Source of the DNA: Nitratidesulfovibrio oxamicus
GTDB lineage: Bacteria > Desulfobacterota > Desulfovibrionia > Desulfovibrionales > Desulfovibrionaceae
NCBI RefSeq assembly: GCF_015731765.1
Contig: NZ_VRYY01000651.1
Coordinates: forward strand, 1-35,124
DNA length: 35,124 nucleotides
Direction of reading: 5' to 3'
The position numbers and the translations under genes are program-made. Below, piece by piece: positions 24,951-33,997 of this stretch (the stretch's first letter is position 1; every line of letters starts with the position of its first letter). The notes under the pieces were generated by a model. The model was not told where the DNA came from. It searched no databases and saw only the letters and a program-made list of their open reading frames with translations.

Positions 24951-26648
24951 TTACCCGGCGCCGCCCCCGGTCGCCCCGCCCCGGCGGCACTTCTGGATGT
25001 GCTTCAGCAGCAGGCTGCGCAGGTTGTCGGAATTGATGGGCTTGCCGATGTAGTCGTCCATGCCCGCCGCCAGAAACTGTTCGCGATCGCCCTTCATGGC
25101 GTGGGCAGTCATGGCGATGATGGGCACGCTGCTGCTGGTGGCCATGCCCTGGGCCTTGCGCACCATGCGCGTTGCCTCCATGCCGTCCATGACCGGCATG
25201 GCGATGTCCATCAGCACCAGGTCGAATTCCTGTTTGCGCAACGCGGGCACCACCTCGCTGCCGTCCGTCACGGACTGCACTTCGTAGCCCTGCTTTTGCA
25301 GAAACTTCTCGATGAACATCAGGTTCATGGGGTTGTCTTCCGCCACCAGGATGCGCGCCCGGCATTCCGGCTCGGGCGTCTGCACCGGCGCGCGGGCGGC
25401 TTCCTCTCCTTCCAGGCGCGCCATGTCGAAGCGGGCCGTGAAATGGAAAGTGCTGCCCTGCCCCGGCGTGCTGTCCACGCGGATGTCCCCGCCCATGAGC
25501 TGCGACAACCGCTTGCAGATGGCCAGCCCAAGGCCCGTGCCCTTGTGGCGGCGCGACAGCGATCCATCCGCCTGCACGAACCGTTCGAAGATATGCTCGC
25601 GGTGCTTGTCCAAAATGCCGGGGCCGGAATCGGTGACGGAAAATTCCAGCAACGTCGATTCCGGCGTGGCCTGCACCGCGCGCACGGCAAGCGAAACGCG
25701 GCCCTGCTCGGTAAACTTCAAGGCATTATCCAGCAGATTCACCAGCACCTGGCGCAGCCGCATGGGATCGCCCACCAGGCCGTCGGGTACGTCTTCCGGC
25801 ACCAGAAAGGCAAAGCCCAGCCCCTTTTCCTCGGCCCGGTGCACGAACATGGTGTGCAGGGTGGACAGGCGCTTGCGCAGGCGGAAGACCTGGCTGTCCA
25901 GTTCCACCATCCCCGCCTCGATCTTGGAAAAATCGAGGATGTCGTTGATCAGCGCCAGCAGCGATTCCGCGGAATTCTGCGCCGCCTCCAGGTATTCGCG
26001 CTGCTCCTCGTCCAGCGGGGTGTCCAGCGCCAGATCCAGCATGCCGAGCACGCCGTTCATGGGGGTGCGTATTTCGTGGCTCATGGAGGCCAGAAACTCG
26101 CTCTTGGCCTTGTCCGCCGCCTCGGCGGCCTCCTTGGCCACGCGCAGTTCGCGCTCCATCCGGCGGGTTTCGGTCACGTCGCGCACGTATTCCGCCACCA
26201 TGGCCACCTGCCCGGCGGCGTTGCGCACCGGAAACACGGTGATGGAGCGAAACGTGCGCGAATCGGGGTTGTACAATTCGATGATCTTCTGGCGCCCGGT
26301 CTCGAACACCTCTGCTATCTGACAGGCATCGCAGGATTTCTCGCCCCGAAAGTAGCAGCCGAAGCAACTTCTGCCGTGCTGGTCGCCGCCCTGCGTCTCC
26401 CAGCGCACGTTGTCGCCCTGCCAGTTGCTGAACACCACCTGTTCCGCCCGGTCGTGCACGGTCAGCAGGTCAGGAATCGAGGTCAGGATGTCGCGCAGGG
26501 TGCGTTCGGTCGCACGCGCGGCGTCACGCTCGCCTCGCAACCGCGCGATTTCCGCTTCCAATGCGGCCTCGCGTGCCGTTCCGGCATTTTCGAACACCAT
26601 TCCCGTCCCCTGTGCGGGCGCCGTCAACGCCGTATCTTGCTCACTCAT
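24951..26648 (-). CDS. Hybrid sensor histidine kinase (PAS - HisKA - HATPase - receiver)
   Basis: The 565-aa protein has no obvious membrane helix and is probably cytoplasmic. A coiled-coil-like start (20-50) leads to a PAS domain (50-165) with a Cys-rich insert SCFGCYFRGEKSCDAC near 94-109. A HisKA domain follows with the phospho-acceptor His191 in SMSHEIRTPMNG. The HATPase domain has N-box VNLLDNALKF near 303-312, DSGPG near 340-344 and GTGLGLAI near 370-377. The C-terminal receiver starts RILVAEDN near 432-439 with phospho-acceptor Asp481 in LVLMDIAMP and Lys in GKP. With no output domain it should pass phosphate to an Hpt or regulator elsewhere. ATG 26648 has only weak upstream purines. 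It diverges from rfbC. Confidence 0.95.
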   Translation of the reverse strand: MSEQDTALTAPAQGTGMVFENAGTAREAALEAEIARLRGERDAARATERTLRDILTSIPDLLTVHDRAEQVVFSNWQGDNVRWETQGGDQHGRSCFGCYFRGEKSCDACQIAEVFETGRQKIIELYNPDSRTFRSITVFPVRNAAGQVAMVAEYVRDVTETRRMERELRVAKEAAEAADKAKSEFLASMSHEIRTPMNGVLGMLDLALDTPLDEEQREYLEAAQNSAESLLALINDILDFSKIEAGMVELDSQVFRLRKRLSTLHTMFVHRAEEKGLGFAFLVPEDVPDGLVGDPMRLRQVLVNLLDNALKFTEQGRVSLAVRAVQATPESTLLEFSVTDSGPGILDKHREHIFERFVQADGSLSRRHKGTGLGLAICKRLSQLMGGDIRVDSTPGQGSTFHFTARFDMARLEGEEAARAPVQTPEPECRARILVAEDNPMNLMFIEKFLQKQGYEVQSVTDGSEVVPALRKQEFDLVLMDIAMPVMDGMEATRMVRKAQGMATSSSVPIIAMTAHAMKGDREQFLAAGMDDYIGKPINSDNLRSLLLKHIQKCRRGGATGGGAG

Positions 26649-26772
26649 GGCATATCCATGGATAAAAAACACAAACTGCGAAGTTCACCACAATTGCGTT
26701 TCTGTATCCCAAATCCACGGGCATGGGCAACGGTTTTGGCAATCCGCACCCGACGCGGAATTGGGGCGCGCC

Positions 26773-26791
26773 GGGGCTTCAAAAAAGCCCC
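26773..26791. other. Inverted repeat in the kinase-rfbC divergent region
   Basis: GGGGCTT-CAAAA-AAGCCCC is a perfect 7-bp stem. A second pairing option is offered by TTGGGG at 26761-26766 with CCCCAA at 26790-26795. It has no T-run. It may be an operator or a leader structure ahead of rfbC. Confidence 0.3.
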
Positions 26792-26843
26792 CCAATCGGG
26801 TAAGCGCTTTGGGGATTCCACATTCACAGGCACCGGAGGCCCC

Positions 26844-27434
26844 TTGCAGATCATCGAAACCGGCATTCCCGGCCTGCTCCGTCTAGAGCCGCGCGTGTTT
26901 CGCGACGAACGCGGCTTTTTCCTCGAAACGTACCGCCGCGACCTGTTTGCTGCGCTGGGCGTGTCCGCCGGATTCGTGCAGGACAACCACGCCCGCTCGG
27001 AACAGCCCGGCGTGATGCGCGGCCTGCACTTCCAGTTGCCCCCCGCCACCCAGGCCAAGCTGGTATGGGTCACCCGCGGCGCCGTCTTCGACGTGGCCGT
27101 GGACCTGCGTGTCGGCTCGCCCAGCTACGGACAGTGGTACGGCTGTGAACTGAGCGAACGCAACTTCGCACGACTGTTCGTGCCGCAAGGTTTCGCCCAC
27201 GGATACATGACCCTGGAGCCGGGCACCGAGTTCCAGTACAAGGTCGACGCCTACTACTCGCCGGAGCACGACGCGGGCATTGCCTGGGACGATCCGGACC
27301 TGGGCATCGCCTGGCCGGACATCTCCCCCATTCTGCCCGTTCTTTCGGACAAGGACCGCCGCCTGCCCCGGCTGCGCGACTTCCGGTCTCCGTTCACCTT
27401 CGAACCCGCCTCCCCGGCAAAGGCCGACGCATGA
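26844..27434 (+). CDS. rfbC: dTDP-4-dehydrorhamnose 3,5-epimerase
   Basis: The 196-aa cupin epimerase acts in dTDP-L-rhamnose synthesis on dTDP-4-keto-6-deoxyglucose. Signatures are the start IETGIPGLLRLEPRVFRDER, then GFFLETYRRD, FVQDNHARSEQPGVMRGLHF with the catalytic His, KLVWVTRGAVFDVAVDLR and FVPQGFAHGYMTL. KVDAYYSPEHDAGIAWDDP is also conserved. The TTG at 26844 is chosen because GGAGG lies four bases upstream and the family N-terminus begins there; the frame is open far upstream but unrelated. The stop overlaps the manC start by 4 bp, so the two are coupled. rfbA, rfbB and rfbD are not in this window. Confidence 0.94.
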   Translation: MQIIETGIPGLLRLEPRVFRDERGFFLETYRRDLFAALGVSAGFVQDNHARSEQPGVMRGLHFQLPPATQAKLVWVTRGAVFDVAVDLRVGSPSYGQWYGCELSERNFARLFVPQGFAHGYMTLEPGTEFQYKVDAYYSPEHDAGIAWDDPDLGIAWPDISPILPVLSDKDRRLPRLRDFRSPFTFEPASPAKADA

Positions 27435-28936
27435 CCATACTCCCCGCCAACGCCTCCCCTGCCGCGCTCGACCGCTGCCACGCCGTCATCCTGGCGGGCG
27501 GTTCCGGCACCCGGCTGTGGCCCCTTTCGCGCGCGCTGTTCCCCAAGCAACTGCTGGCCCTGAACGGCGACCTTTCCCTGCTCCAGCAGACCGTGCGCCG
27601 CGTGCTCTCGCTGTTCCCCCCCGAACGGGTACACATCGTGACCAACGAGGAACACGTGTTCGAAGTGCGCGCCCAGGCCCGCTCCCTGGACGAACGGCTG
27701 GATACCCAGGTGCTGGCCGAGCCGGTGGGCCGCAACACCCTGCCCGCCATCCTGCTGGGCCTGGATGCAGCCATGAATGCTGCCAAGGGCACCGCAGAAG
27801 CGGACGCAGCCGCCCTGCCCCCCCTGCTGGCCGTCTTCCCGTCCGATCACCAACTGCACGACGAGGCCCGCTGGGGTGCGGCCGTCACACGCGGGGCAGG
27901 CCTTGCCGCAGAAGGGTGGACCGTCACCTTCGGGGTGCCGCCCACCACGCCGGAAACGGGCTACGGCTACATCCGCCGGGGCGCCCCCTTGCCGACCGCC
28001 GATGCGGCCCCGCAAGGCGCGGCCTTCGCCGTGGACGGCTTTGTGGAAAAGCCGGACCTGGAAACCGCGCGCGGCTTTCTGCGCCAGGGCATGCATTTCT
28101 GGAACAGCGGCATGTTCGTGCTCAACGGCGGCGTGCTGCTCTCCGCCGTGGAACGCTTTCAGCCCGCGCTTGCCGCCTGGTGGACCACCCGCACGGACAC
28201 CACCCTGGCCCCCGGCATTCCGCTTACCCACGGCTACTCCACCCTGCCGTCCATATCCATAGACTACGGCATCATGGAGCATGTGGACCGCATCGCCGTG
28301 GTGGAAGCCGCCTTCGGCTGGGACGACCTGGGCAGTTGGGAAGCGCTGTACCGCCTGGGCGCCAAGGACGAACGCGGTTGCGTGGTACAGGGCGACACCA
28401 TGGCGCTTGACTGCGACGACTGCCTGCTGCTTTCGCGCGGGGGCAAGCTGGTGGCCATCGGGCTTTCGAACGTCATCGCCGTGCAGACCCGCGACGCCAC
28501 TCTCATCTGTGCCAAGGACCAGGTGCAGCGGGTGAAGGACGTGGTGGAAAAACTGAAGGCCGAAAAAAGCCCGCTGGTGGACGTGCACCTTACCGTGCGC
28601 CGCCCCTGGGGCAACTACACGGTGCTCGACGAGGGGCCGGGACGCAAGGTCAAGCGCATAGAGGTGAACCCCGGCGCCCGCCTGTCGCTGCAAATGCACC
28701 ATCACCGCAGCGAACACTGGGTAGTGGCAAAAGGCGCCGCGCTTGTGCAGGTTGGCAACGAGGAACGCACCCTGACCGAAAATGAATGGATGGACATCCC
28801 GAAAGCCACGCTTCATCGGTTAACCAATCCGGGGCGCATTCCTCTTGAACTCATTGAAATTCAAAGTGGTCCGTATTTGGGCGAAGACGACATCGTTCGC
28901 TTCGACGACGTCTACGGGCGCCGCAAGGAGGGCTGA
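27431..28936 (+). CDS. manC: Mannose-1-phosphate guanylyltransferase / mannose-6-phosphate isomerase (bifunctional)
   Basis: The 501-aa type II enzyme makes GDP-mannose from mannose-1-phosphate and GTP in its N-terminal domain (HAVILAGGSGTRLWPLSR near 17-34, FVEKPDLETA near 203-212, WNSGMFV near 224-230, SIDYGIMEHVDRIAVVEAAF). The C-terminal cupin domain (RPWGNYTVLDEGPGRKVKRI near 391-410, LSLQMHHHRSEHWVVAKGAA) is the mannose-6-phosphate isomerase half, with the metal-ligand QMHHHR. GDP-mannose made here feeds gmd-fcl at 18389-20516. It overlaps rfbC by 4 bp. After its stop a regulatory region precedes qrcA. Confidence 0.97.
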   Translation: MTILPANASPAALDRCHAVILAGGSGTRLWPLSRALFPKQLLALNGDLSLLQQTVRRVLSLFPPERVHIVTNEEHVFEVRAQARSLDERLDTQVLAEPVGRNTLPAILLGLDAAMNAAKGTAEADAAALPPLLAVFPSDHQLHDEARWGAAVTRGAGLAAEGWTVTFGVPPTTPETGYGYIRRGAPLPTADAAPQGAAFAVDGFVEKPDLETARGFLRQGMHFWNSGMFVLNGGVLLSAVERFQPALAAWWTTRTDTTLAPGIPLTHGYSTLPSISIDYGIMEHVDRIAVVEAAFGWDDLGSWEALYRLGAKDERGCVVQGDTMALDCDDCLLLSRGGKLVAIGLSNVIAVQTRDATLICAKDQVQRVKDVVEKLKAEKSPLVDVHLTVRRPWGNYTVLDEGPGRKVKRIEVNPGARLSLQMHHHRSEHWVVAKGAALVQVGNEERTLTENEWMDIPKATLHRLTNPGRIPLELIEIQSGPYLGEDDIVRFDDVYGRRKEG

Positions 28937-28990
28937 TCGCCCGATCAGGCGCCATGGAATTTCACCTAGTTGCGCGAAATGGAAGCGGAT

Positions 28991-29008
28991 TCGTGAAATA
29001 TTTCACCT
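28991..29008 (+). promoter_or_regulatory. Rex-box-like operator upstream of qrcABCD
   Basis: TCGTGAAATATTTCACCT contains the perfect 14-bp palindrome GTGAAATATTTCAC. It fits the Rex consensus TTGTGAAnnnnTTCACAA at 11 of 14 fixed positions, with the correct 4-bp spacer. It abuts the -35 of the qrc promoter, so binding should interfere with transcription. Half-site-like ATTTCAC (28959-28965) and GCGAAAT (28974-28980) lie upstream. Rex is an NADH/NAD+-responsive repressor; the assignment is from motif similarity. Confidence 0.65.
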
Positions 29009-29037
29009 TGACAGCCTTTCAAACTGTCGCCTAGTAA
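29008..29037 (+). promoter_or_regulatory. Sigma70-type promoter of qrcABCD
   Basis: A perfect -35 TTGACA (29008-29013) and a -10-like TAGTAA (29032-29037) are separated by 18 nt. Transcription would begin near 29044, leaving a leader of about 57 nt before the qrcA ATG at 29102. Confidence 0.6.
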
Positions 29038-29101
29038 GGTTGTCGTGGCAAGTGTGGGCATTCGTTATTCATCTCTCAAATCAGCTAATGAGGCGAAGGG
29101 T

Positions 29102-29737
29102 ATGGAGGACAGGCAGTTAAACAGTTCAGGCTGCGCGAAGGATGGCGGGAAGTGCTGCGGCGGCGGCATCACCCCGTTTCTCGTGGGTCTGGTCGTGTCG
29201 CTCATCTTCGGCTGGTGGGTGTTTCCGGACATGATCTACAGCAAGAAGGAACAACCGATACGCTTCAGCCACAAGGTGCACATGGAAAGCGCGGGCATGG
29301 AATGCAAGCAGTGTCACGTGCTGCGTGAGGACGGGACCTTCGCGGGTCTGCCCTCCACGGCAAGCTGTGCCGACTGCCATTCCGACGTGCTCGGGTCCGA
29401 CCCCGAGGAAGCCCGCTTCGTCAACGAATACGTGAAAACCGGCAAGGAAGTTAAGTGGCTGGTCTACCAGATCCAGCCCGACAACGTCTTCTTCAGCCAT
29501 GCCGCCCATTCCCTTGACGGCTGCAACCAGTGTCACGACTTCAAGGAGTCGGAACTGTGCGCCCAGTGCCACCCCGATGTGGCCAACTCCGACAGCGCAC
29601 CGACCCACTTCGAGAACAAGCTGACCGGTTACAGCAAGCAAACCATGAAGATGTGGCAATGCGAACGCTGTCACGCCAATGAGAACCACTACGGCGTGAC
29701 GAATTCCAGCAATGCCTGCTTCGTCTGCCACAAGTAA
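29102..29737 (+). CDS. qrcA: QrcA, periplasmic membrane-anchored hexaheme cytochrome c of the quinone reductase complex
   Basis: The 211-aa protein has one N-terminal membrane helix (FLVGLVVSLIFGWWVFP near 26-42) and six heme c motifs: CKQCH, CADCH, CNQCH, CAQCH, CERCH and CFVCH. It accepts electrons from the periplasmic type I cytochrome c3 and passes them toward the menaquinone pool via the Qrc complex. ATG 29102 is chosen because GAGG lies eight bases upstream and the promoter ends near 29044; a GTG at 29045 would fall at the transcription start. It is first in the operon, 12 bp before qrcB. Confidence 0.95.
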   Translation: MEDRQLNSSGCAKDGGKCCGGGITPFLVGLVVSLIFGWWVFPDMIYSKKEQPIRFSHKVHMESAGMECKQCHVLREDGTFAGLPSTASCADCHSDVLGSDPEEARFVNEYVKTGKEVKWLVYQIQPDNVFFSHAAHSLDGCNQCHDFKESELCAQCHPDVANSDSAPTHFENKLTGYSKQTMKMWQCERCHANENHYGVTNSSNACFVCHK

Positions 29738-29749
29738 AGGGGTGGTGCT

Positions 29750-31825
29750 ATGGCTCTGGACAGAAGAGGTTTCCTGAAGTTCATCGGCGGCGCCACCGCG
29801 GGTATTCTCGCCACCCCCGTCGTCTGGAAAAGCCTGGACGACGTGTCCATCTGGACGCAGAACTGGTCGTGGATTCCCCGCAACATCGACGGCGCCAATT
29901 CGTACGTGCCCACCGTCAGCAAGCTGTGTCCGTCCGCCGTTGGCGTGAAGGTGCGGCTGGTGGACGGTCGCCCGGTGCGCGTGCTGACCAACAACGATCA
30001 TCCCCTCGGCGGCGGGCTTTCGTCCATCGCCGCGGCGGAAGTGCAACTGCTGTACAGCCCTTCCCGCATGAAGCGCCCCCTCAAGCGTACCGCCGACGGC
30101 GCGTACGTGGGCATCACCTGGGAAGAGGCGGAAGCGATGCTGGTGGAAGGCCTGAAAAAGGCCAAGGGCGGCGACAAGCTTGCCGTCATCTCCGGTGACG
30201 AAACCGGCACCGTCAACGAACTGTTCACGGCGCTTGCCGCCGAGATGGGTTCGAAGTCCTGCTTCATCATGCCCGGCGAGGCCCAGCCCGCCGCCAAGGC
30301 GTGGGAACTGATGGGCGGCGAAGGCCAGGTGGGTTACGACATCGAAAAGAGCGACTACGTGCTCGCTATCGGTGCCAACGTGCTCGAAACCTGGGGCCCG
30401 GTCATCCGCAACCGCCACGCCTTCCGGGTGGGTCGCCCCCATGGCGAAGCCCCGGCCGTGCGTTTCGCCTATGCGGGCCCGGTGCAGAACAACACCGCCG
30501 CTACCGCCGACGTGTGGCTGGCCATCCGCCCCGGTACCGAAGCGGTGCTGGCGCTCGGCCTGGCCAACCTGCTGATCAAGGCGGGCGCCACCAGCCCCGC
30601 CGCCGACTTCGCCGACTTCAAGGCCCTGGCCGCCAAGTTCACCCCCGAACAGGTGGCGGCGCAGACCGGCGTGGACGCCAAGCGCCTTGCCGCCGTGGCC
30701 CAGGAACTGGCCAAGGCCAAGCGGCCCCTGGTCATCGCCGGGTCCGAATTCGGGCAGGGCGGCGGCGCGGCCCCCGTGCTGGCCGGTCTTGCCCTGAACG
30801 CGCTGCTGGGCTCCATGAACCGCGAAGGCGGCATCCGCGCCCTGCCTTACGCCCGCAAGGTCGTACCCGCTGCCATGGACCGCAAGGCCCTGCTGCAGAA
30901 CGACCTGGTGGCGTGGCTCGGCAAGGTGGCCTCCGGCAAGTCCGCCGCCCCGCAGGCGGTGGTCTTCTACGAAGCCAACCCCGTCTACGCGCTGCCCCAG
31001 GCCGACGCCATGAAGGCAACGCTGACCAAGGTGCCCTTCAAGGTGGCCTTCACCAGCTTCCTCGATGAAACCGCCATGGCCTGCGACCTCGTGCTGCCGG
31101 TGCCCATGGGCCTTGAACGCTTCGACGACGTGGACACCCCCTACGGCTGCGGCCAGGTGGTCTACGCCCTTGCCGTGCCCGCGCTGGCGCCCCTGGTGGA
31201 CGCCCGCCCGGCAGGCGATGTGGTCATCGGCGTGGCGAAAAAGCTGGGCGCCGACCTTGGCGTTGCCACCTTTGCCGACGCCCTGAAGGCCAAGGCCGAA
31301 GCCCGCGGCGCGAGCTTCACCGAGCCTTCGGCCACCAACGCGCACGTGAGCAACGCGGTGCTGCCGGTCAACGGCATCGCACTGCGCGCCGACGTACTTT
31401 CCAAGGCCATTGACGTGAAGGCTCCGGCCTTCCCCGTCGCCCTCGCTCCGGTCGCCAAGCTGAACGTGGGCACCAGCAAGACCGCCACCCCGCCCTTCAA
31501 CACCAAGACCGTCCGGCGCTGGGAAATCCAGGGCAAGGAACTCTACGTGCTGATGAACGGGGCCACGGCCGCCAAGCTGGGCCTGCGGATGCACGACCGC
31601 ATCGAGCTCTCGAACCCCGCCGGCAAATTCACGGCGCGGGTGAACCTGTTCGAAGGCGTCATCAACGATACGGTGGCCGTCCCTGCCGGGCACGGGCACA
31701 CCGCCTTCGACGAGTTCAGCAAGGGCAAGGGCGAAAACGTCATGCGCCTGCTCGCAGCTGGTGCGGAACCCGGCACGGGCCTTTCGGTCTGGACCAGCGC
31801 CGGCGCAAACATCGCCAAAGCATAA
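29750..31825 (+). CDS. qrcB: QrcB, molybdopterin-oxidoreductase-like periplasmic subunit
   Basis: The 691-aa protein has a twin-arginine-type N-terminus (LDRRGFLKFIGGATAG) and the fold of CISM/molybdopterin oxidoreductases (GITWEEAEAMLVEGL near 115-130, KSDYVLAIGANVLETWGPVI near 201-220). At the N-terminal cluster site only one Cys (SKLCPSAVGVKVRLVDGRP) is seen instead of four, so a [4Fe-4S] cluster there is not expected. Characterised Qrc also lacks molybdenum. It is therefore probably a structural or electron-relay subunit in the periplasm. GGGGTGG precedes the ATG. It lies between qrcA and qrcC with gaps of 12 bp on each side. Confidence 0.94.
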   Translation: MALDRRGFLKFIGGATAGILATPVVWKSLDDVSIWTQNWSWIPRNIDGANSYVPTVSKLCPSAVGVKVRLVDGRPVRVLTNNDHPLGGGLSSIAAAEVQLLYSPSRMKRPLKRTADGAYVGITWEEAEAMLVEGLKKAKGGDKLAVISGDETGTVNELFTALAAEMGSKSCFIMPGEAQPAAKAWELMGGEGQVGYDIEKSDYVLAIGANVLETWGPVIRNRHAFRVGRPHGEAPAVRFAYAGPVQNNTAATADVWLAIRPGTEAVLALGLANLLIKAGATSPAADFADFKALAAKFTPEQVAAQTGVDAKRLAAVAQELAKAKRPLVIAGSEFGQGGGAAPVLAGLALNALLGSMNREGGIRALPYARKVVPAAMDRKALLQNDLVAWLGKVASGKSAAPQAVVFYEANPVYALPQADAMKATLTKVPFKVAFTSFLDETAMACDLVLPVPMGLERFDDVDTPYGCGQVVYALAVPALAPLVDARPAGDVVIGVAKKLGADLGVATFADALKAKAEARGASFTEPSATNAHVSNAVLPVNGIALRADVLSKAIDVKAPAFPVALAPVAKLNVGTSKTATPPFNTKTVRRWEIQGKELYVLMNGATAAKLGLRMHDRIELSNPAGKFTARVNLFEGVINDTVAVPAGHGHTAFDEFSKGKGENVMRLLAAGAEPGTGLSVWTSAGANIAKA

Positions 31826-31837
31826 GGAACGTACGTC

Positions 31838-32605
<768 letters not shown>

Positions 32606-32614
32606 GGGGCGGCC

Positions 32615-33868
32615 ATGGATAAGAACTACGACCTTCCCATCGACGCCGCGCTGTTCCCCGAAGGCTGCACGCGCTGCTCGCTGTCCAAGTTCCTGGTCTG
32701 GATCACCATCGTCATGGCCGTGTTCGGGTGGGGCCTGTACGCCGCCTACCGGGTGCTGGCCGAAGGCCTTGGCGTGACCGGGCTGGACGACTACTTCGGG
32801 TTCGGCCTGTGGATCACCTTCGACCTTGCGGTCATCGCCCTGGGCGCCGGTGCGTTCTTCACGGGCCTGCTCCGCTACATACTGAACATCGATCCGCTGA
32901 AGAACATCATCAACCTCACGGTCATCGTGGGCTTCCTGTGCTACTCGGGCGCCATGCTCGTCCTGGTGCTCGACGTGGGCCAGCCGCTGCGCGCATGGTT
33001 CGGCTACTGGCACGCCAACGTACACTCCATGCTGACGGAAGTTATCTTCTGCATCACCTGCTACTGCCTCGTGCTGGTCATCGAGTACGTCCCGCTGATC
33101 CTCGAGCAGAAGCAGCTGAACCGCAACAAGCTGGTGCACGCCATTGCCCACAACTTCCACCTGATGATGCCGCTCTTCGCCGGTATCGGCGCCTTCCTGT
33201 CCACGTTCCACCAGGGGTCGCTGGGCGGCATGTACGGCGTGCTCTTCGCCCGCCCGTACATCGCGCGCGACGGCTTCTTCATCTGGCCCTGGACCTTCTT
33301 CCTGTATGTCCTTTCCGCCGTGGGTTCCGGGCCGGTGTTCACCGTGCTCGTGTGCACCATCATGGAAAAGATGACCGGCAAGCAGCTGGTCAGCTGGGAA
33401 ATCAAGAGCCTGATGGGCAAGATCGCCGGCACCATGCTGACCGTGTACATGGTCTTCAAGCTGGCGGACACCTGGGCGTGGGCCAATGACATCCTGCCCC
33501 GTTCCGGCCTGACCTTCGACCAGGTCTTCTACGGCTGGATCTACGGCAAGTGGCTGCTGTGGGCGGAACTGTTCGCCTGCGGCGTGCTGCCCGCCATCCT
33601 GCTGATCATCCCGTCCACGCGCAACAACCGCACGCTGTTCTACACGGCGGCTATCCTGGACTGCATAGGGGTGACCATCAACCGCTACGTCATGACCGTG
33701 CAGGCCCTGGCCGCGCCGGTGATGCCCTTCGACACCTGGGAAACCTACGCCCCCAACTGGGCGGAATGGGGCGCCAGCGCCATGATCATGGCCTATGCGG
33801 CCCTGATTCTCAGCCTGTCGTACCGCTACCTGCCGGTGTTCCCGCAGGAAGTGAAGCTGAACAAGTAG
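32615..33868 (+). CDS. qrcD: QrcD, NrfD/PsrC-type integral membrane subunit
   Basis: The 417-aa protein has about ten membrane helices (first ones FLVWITIVMAVFGWGLYAAY and WITFDLAVIALGAGAFFTGL), the arrangement of NrfD/PsrC menaquinone-interacting subunits. DPLKNIINL and the helices that follow fit the family. It should reduce menaquinone with electrons delivered via QrcC. It is last in the operon, 9 bp after qrcC, and is followed by an intrinsic terminator. Confidence 0.95.
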   Translation: MDKNYDLPIDAALFPEGCTRCSLSKFLVWITIVMAVFGWGLYAAYRVLAEGLGVTGLDDYFGFGLWITFDLAVIALGAGAFFTGLLRYILNIDPLKNIINLTVIVGFLCYSGAMLVLVLDVGQPLRAWFGYWHANVHSMLTEVIFCITCYCLVLVIEYVPLILEQKQLNRNKLVHAIAHNFHLMMPLFAGIGAFLSTFHQGSLGGMYGVLFARPYIARDGFFIWPWTFFLYVLSAVGSGPVFTVLVCTIMEKMTGKQLVSWEIKSLMGKIAGTMLTVYMVFKLADTWAWANDILPRSGLTFDQVFYGWIYGKWLLWAELFACGVLPAILLIIPSTRNNRTLFYTAAILDCIGVTINRYVMTVQALAAPVMPFDTWETYAPNWAEWGASAMIMAYAALILSLSYRYLPVFPQEVKLNK

Positions 33869-33906
33869 CCTTGCGGCCGCAAGGCCGTGAAGCCGCCGCC
33901 TTGCCG

Positions 33907-33938
33907 GGCGGGACAGGGCAACCTGTCCCGCCTTTTTT
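33907..33938 (+). terminator. Rho-independent terminator of qrcABCD
   Basis: GGCGGGACAGG and CCTGTCCCGCC form a perfect 11-bp stem with a four-base loop GCAA, followed by six T. It lies 39 bp after the qrcD stop. Confidence 0.95.
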
Positions 33939-33997
33939 CACGCCTGCCCACCGCCCAGAATGCGCCGCCCACCTTGGCAGGTGGCGTGTTGCGGCGT

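Noticed and set aside
24735-26843. Plus-strand frame continuous with rfbC but starting 2.1 kb earlier
   Set aside because: The upstream part is antisense to the kinase and has no rfbC homology. The TTG at 26844 with GGAGG is the real start.
28935-28948. TGATCG-CC-CGATCA inverted repeat at the manC stop as a terminator
   Set aside because: The stem is short with a two-base loop and no T-run. It may be chance or a minor regulatory site.
29126-31699. Very long minus-strand open frame (857 codons) opposite qrcA-qrcB
   Set aside because: It is antisense to two clearly recognised genes, and its Gly/His/Arg-rich product has no domain. It arises from GC-rich codon bias.
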